DNA of 5,841 nucleotides, from positions 1 to 5,841 of the forward strand of contig JAJPYW010000250.1 of assembly GCA_021204715.1 (NCBI GenBank), written 5' to 3'. Source of the DNA: Prevotellaceae bacterium. Its GTDB lineage: Bacteria > Bacteroidota > Bacteroidia > Bacteroidales > Bacteroidaceae. A program made the translations under genes and the position numbers. This document shows positions 5,355 through 5,841 of the stretch, in pieces. The notes beneath the pieces were generated by a model that worked only from the letters and a program-made list of their open reading frames with translations, searched no databases and was not told where the DNA came from. How positions within the stretch are numbered: the first letter of the stretch is position 1; each line of letters begins with the position of its first letter.

Positions 5355-5841
5355 TATCCAATTTTCATTAATACGTCGTCTTCAGATACTGAATCTCCTG
5401 ATTTCATGCAGATGACGGTGATGGTACCGTCTACATCGGCACGGATGGCGTTGTAGGTCTTCATGGCTTCCACGTAGCCAAGCAAGTCGCCCTTCTTCAC
5501 CTTGTCGCCCACCTTGCGGGGAGTCTCCTGCGTGTTCTTGGTGAGGAAGAACTTGCCTTCCAAGGGCGATACCACGTCGGTTCCGGGGCCTTTGGGCACT
5601 TCGTCGCCCACGGTGGCGCTTGCCTTGAGCTCTATGTCGCCGTAGGCCACCATGACGCGGTAGGCTTCGCCGTTCACCTGCACGGTGAGCGTCTGGGGTT
5701 TGGAGGTGGTGCTGGTGTTTTCGCCGGCGTTCTTGAACTGGTCGCTCTGGCGTTTCTCCACATCGGCCAAGAAGTCTTCTTTGGCTTTGCCGCTCTTGTA
5801 GGCTTCATACTGTGCCGGGTGCATGGCGTATTCAAACAGCT
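5354..5841 (-). CDS. oadA: Oxaloacetate decarboxylase alpha subunit / pyruvate carboxylase subunit B, C-terminal part with biotin carrier domain
   Basis: Only the last 161 or so residues are inside the window; the frame stays open to the right edge (L-F-E-Y-A before the Met at 5824), so that Met is internal. The first visible part, FEYAMHPAQYEAYKSGKAKEDFLADVEKR, reads as the end of the conserved carboxylase domain of OadA/PycB proteins. A Ser/Thr/Asn-rich flexible linker follows (about GENTSTTSKP), then VQVNGEAYRVMVAYG, then a biotinyl domain with VVSPLEGKFF, GDKVKKGDLLGYVEAMK and the hairpin repeat VDGTITVICMKSGDSVSEDDVLMKIG. The biotin-accepting Lys is the AAG at 5459-5461. The motif reads EAMKT where most carriers have EAMKM. 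The protein transfers carboxyl from oxaloacetate to biotin and delivers it to OadB, encoded next with a one-base overlap. No gamma subunit (OadG) lies between them. A free-standing biotin carrier is unlikely given the carboxylase tail. Confidence 0.85.
   Translation of the reverse strand, partial: LFEYAMHPAQYEAYKSGKAKEDFLADVEKRQSDQFKNAGENTSTTSKPQTLTVQVNGEAYRVMVAYGDIELKASATVGDEVPKGPGTDVVSPLEGKFFLTKNTQETPRKVGDKVKKGDLLGYVEAMKTYNAIRADVDGTITVICMKSGDSVSEDDVLMKIG

Noticed and set aside
1..5841. tRNA or rRNA genes, CRISPR arrays, insertion sequences, attachment sites
   Set aside because: I looked for cloverleaf-like segments, spaced direct repeats and transposase-like frames and saw none.

Overview
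The window looks like chromosomal DNA from a GC-rich member of the Bacteroidales (Bacteroides/Prevotella-like). This rests on the style of the ribonuclease Z, on the small 'F-x-VPEGYF' membrane protein behind an ECF sigma factor, and on a biotin-dependent decarboxylase alpha/beta pair of the kind used by succinate/propionate fermenters. I could not run a search, so the genus is left open. Gene density is high, there is no sign of phage or insertion sequences, and no stretch over 300 bases lacks a gene.

Left half (1-2570, plus strand): a co-directional cluster of four genes. It begins inside the 5' end of ribonuclease Z (rnz, lacking roughly the first ten codons). Then come an ECF-type RNA polymerase sigma factor 29 bases later, a short protein with one transmembrane helix that is a candidate anti-sigma factor, and a small exported Spy/CpxP-like helical protein. 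The 96-base gap between the sigma gene and the membrane-protein gene holds a 12-bp palindrome with a T-run, a 7-bp inverted repeat, an ECF-promoter-like sequence and a strong Shine-Dalgarno. This suggests that the last two genes form an envelope-stress output controlled by the sigma factor. A strong intrinsic terminator (2524-2570) closes the cluster.

Right half (minus strand, read from 5841 leftwards): the C-terminal end of an oxaloacetate decarboxylase alpha subunit (oadA, carboxyltransferase tail plus biotin carrier domain) overlaps by one base the complete membrane subunit oadB. These belong to a sodium-pumping decarboxylase that turns oxaloacetate into pyruvate and CO2 while exporting Na+. 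A terminator hairpin (4019-4044) follows oadB.

Between the two terminators lies the most unusual gene in the window (2586-3992, minus strand). It is a single reading frame joining a complete maltose/galactoside-type hexapeptide O-acetyltransferase to a complete two-domain MazG nucleoside triphosphate pyrophosphohydrolase. Both halves keep their recognisable catalytic residues and are joined by a short linker without a stop. The terminators on each side share a 19-base core in the direction of the operon each one ends.
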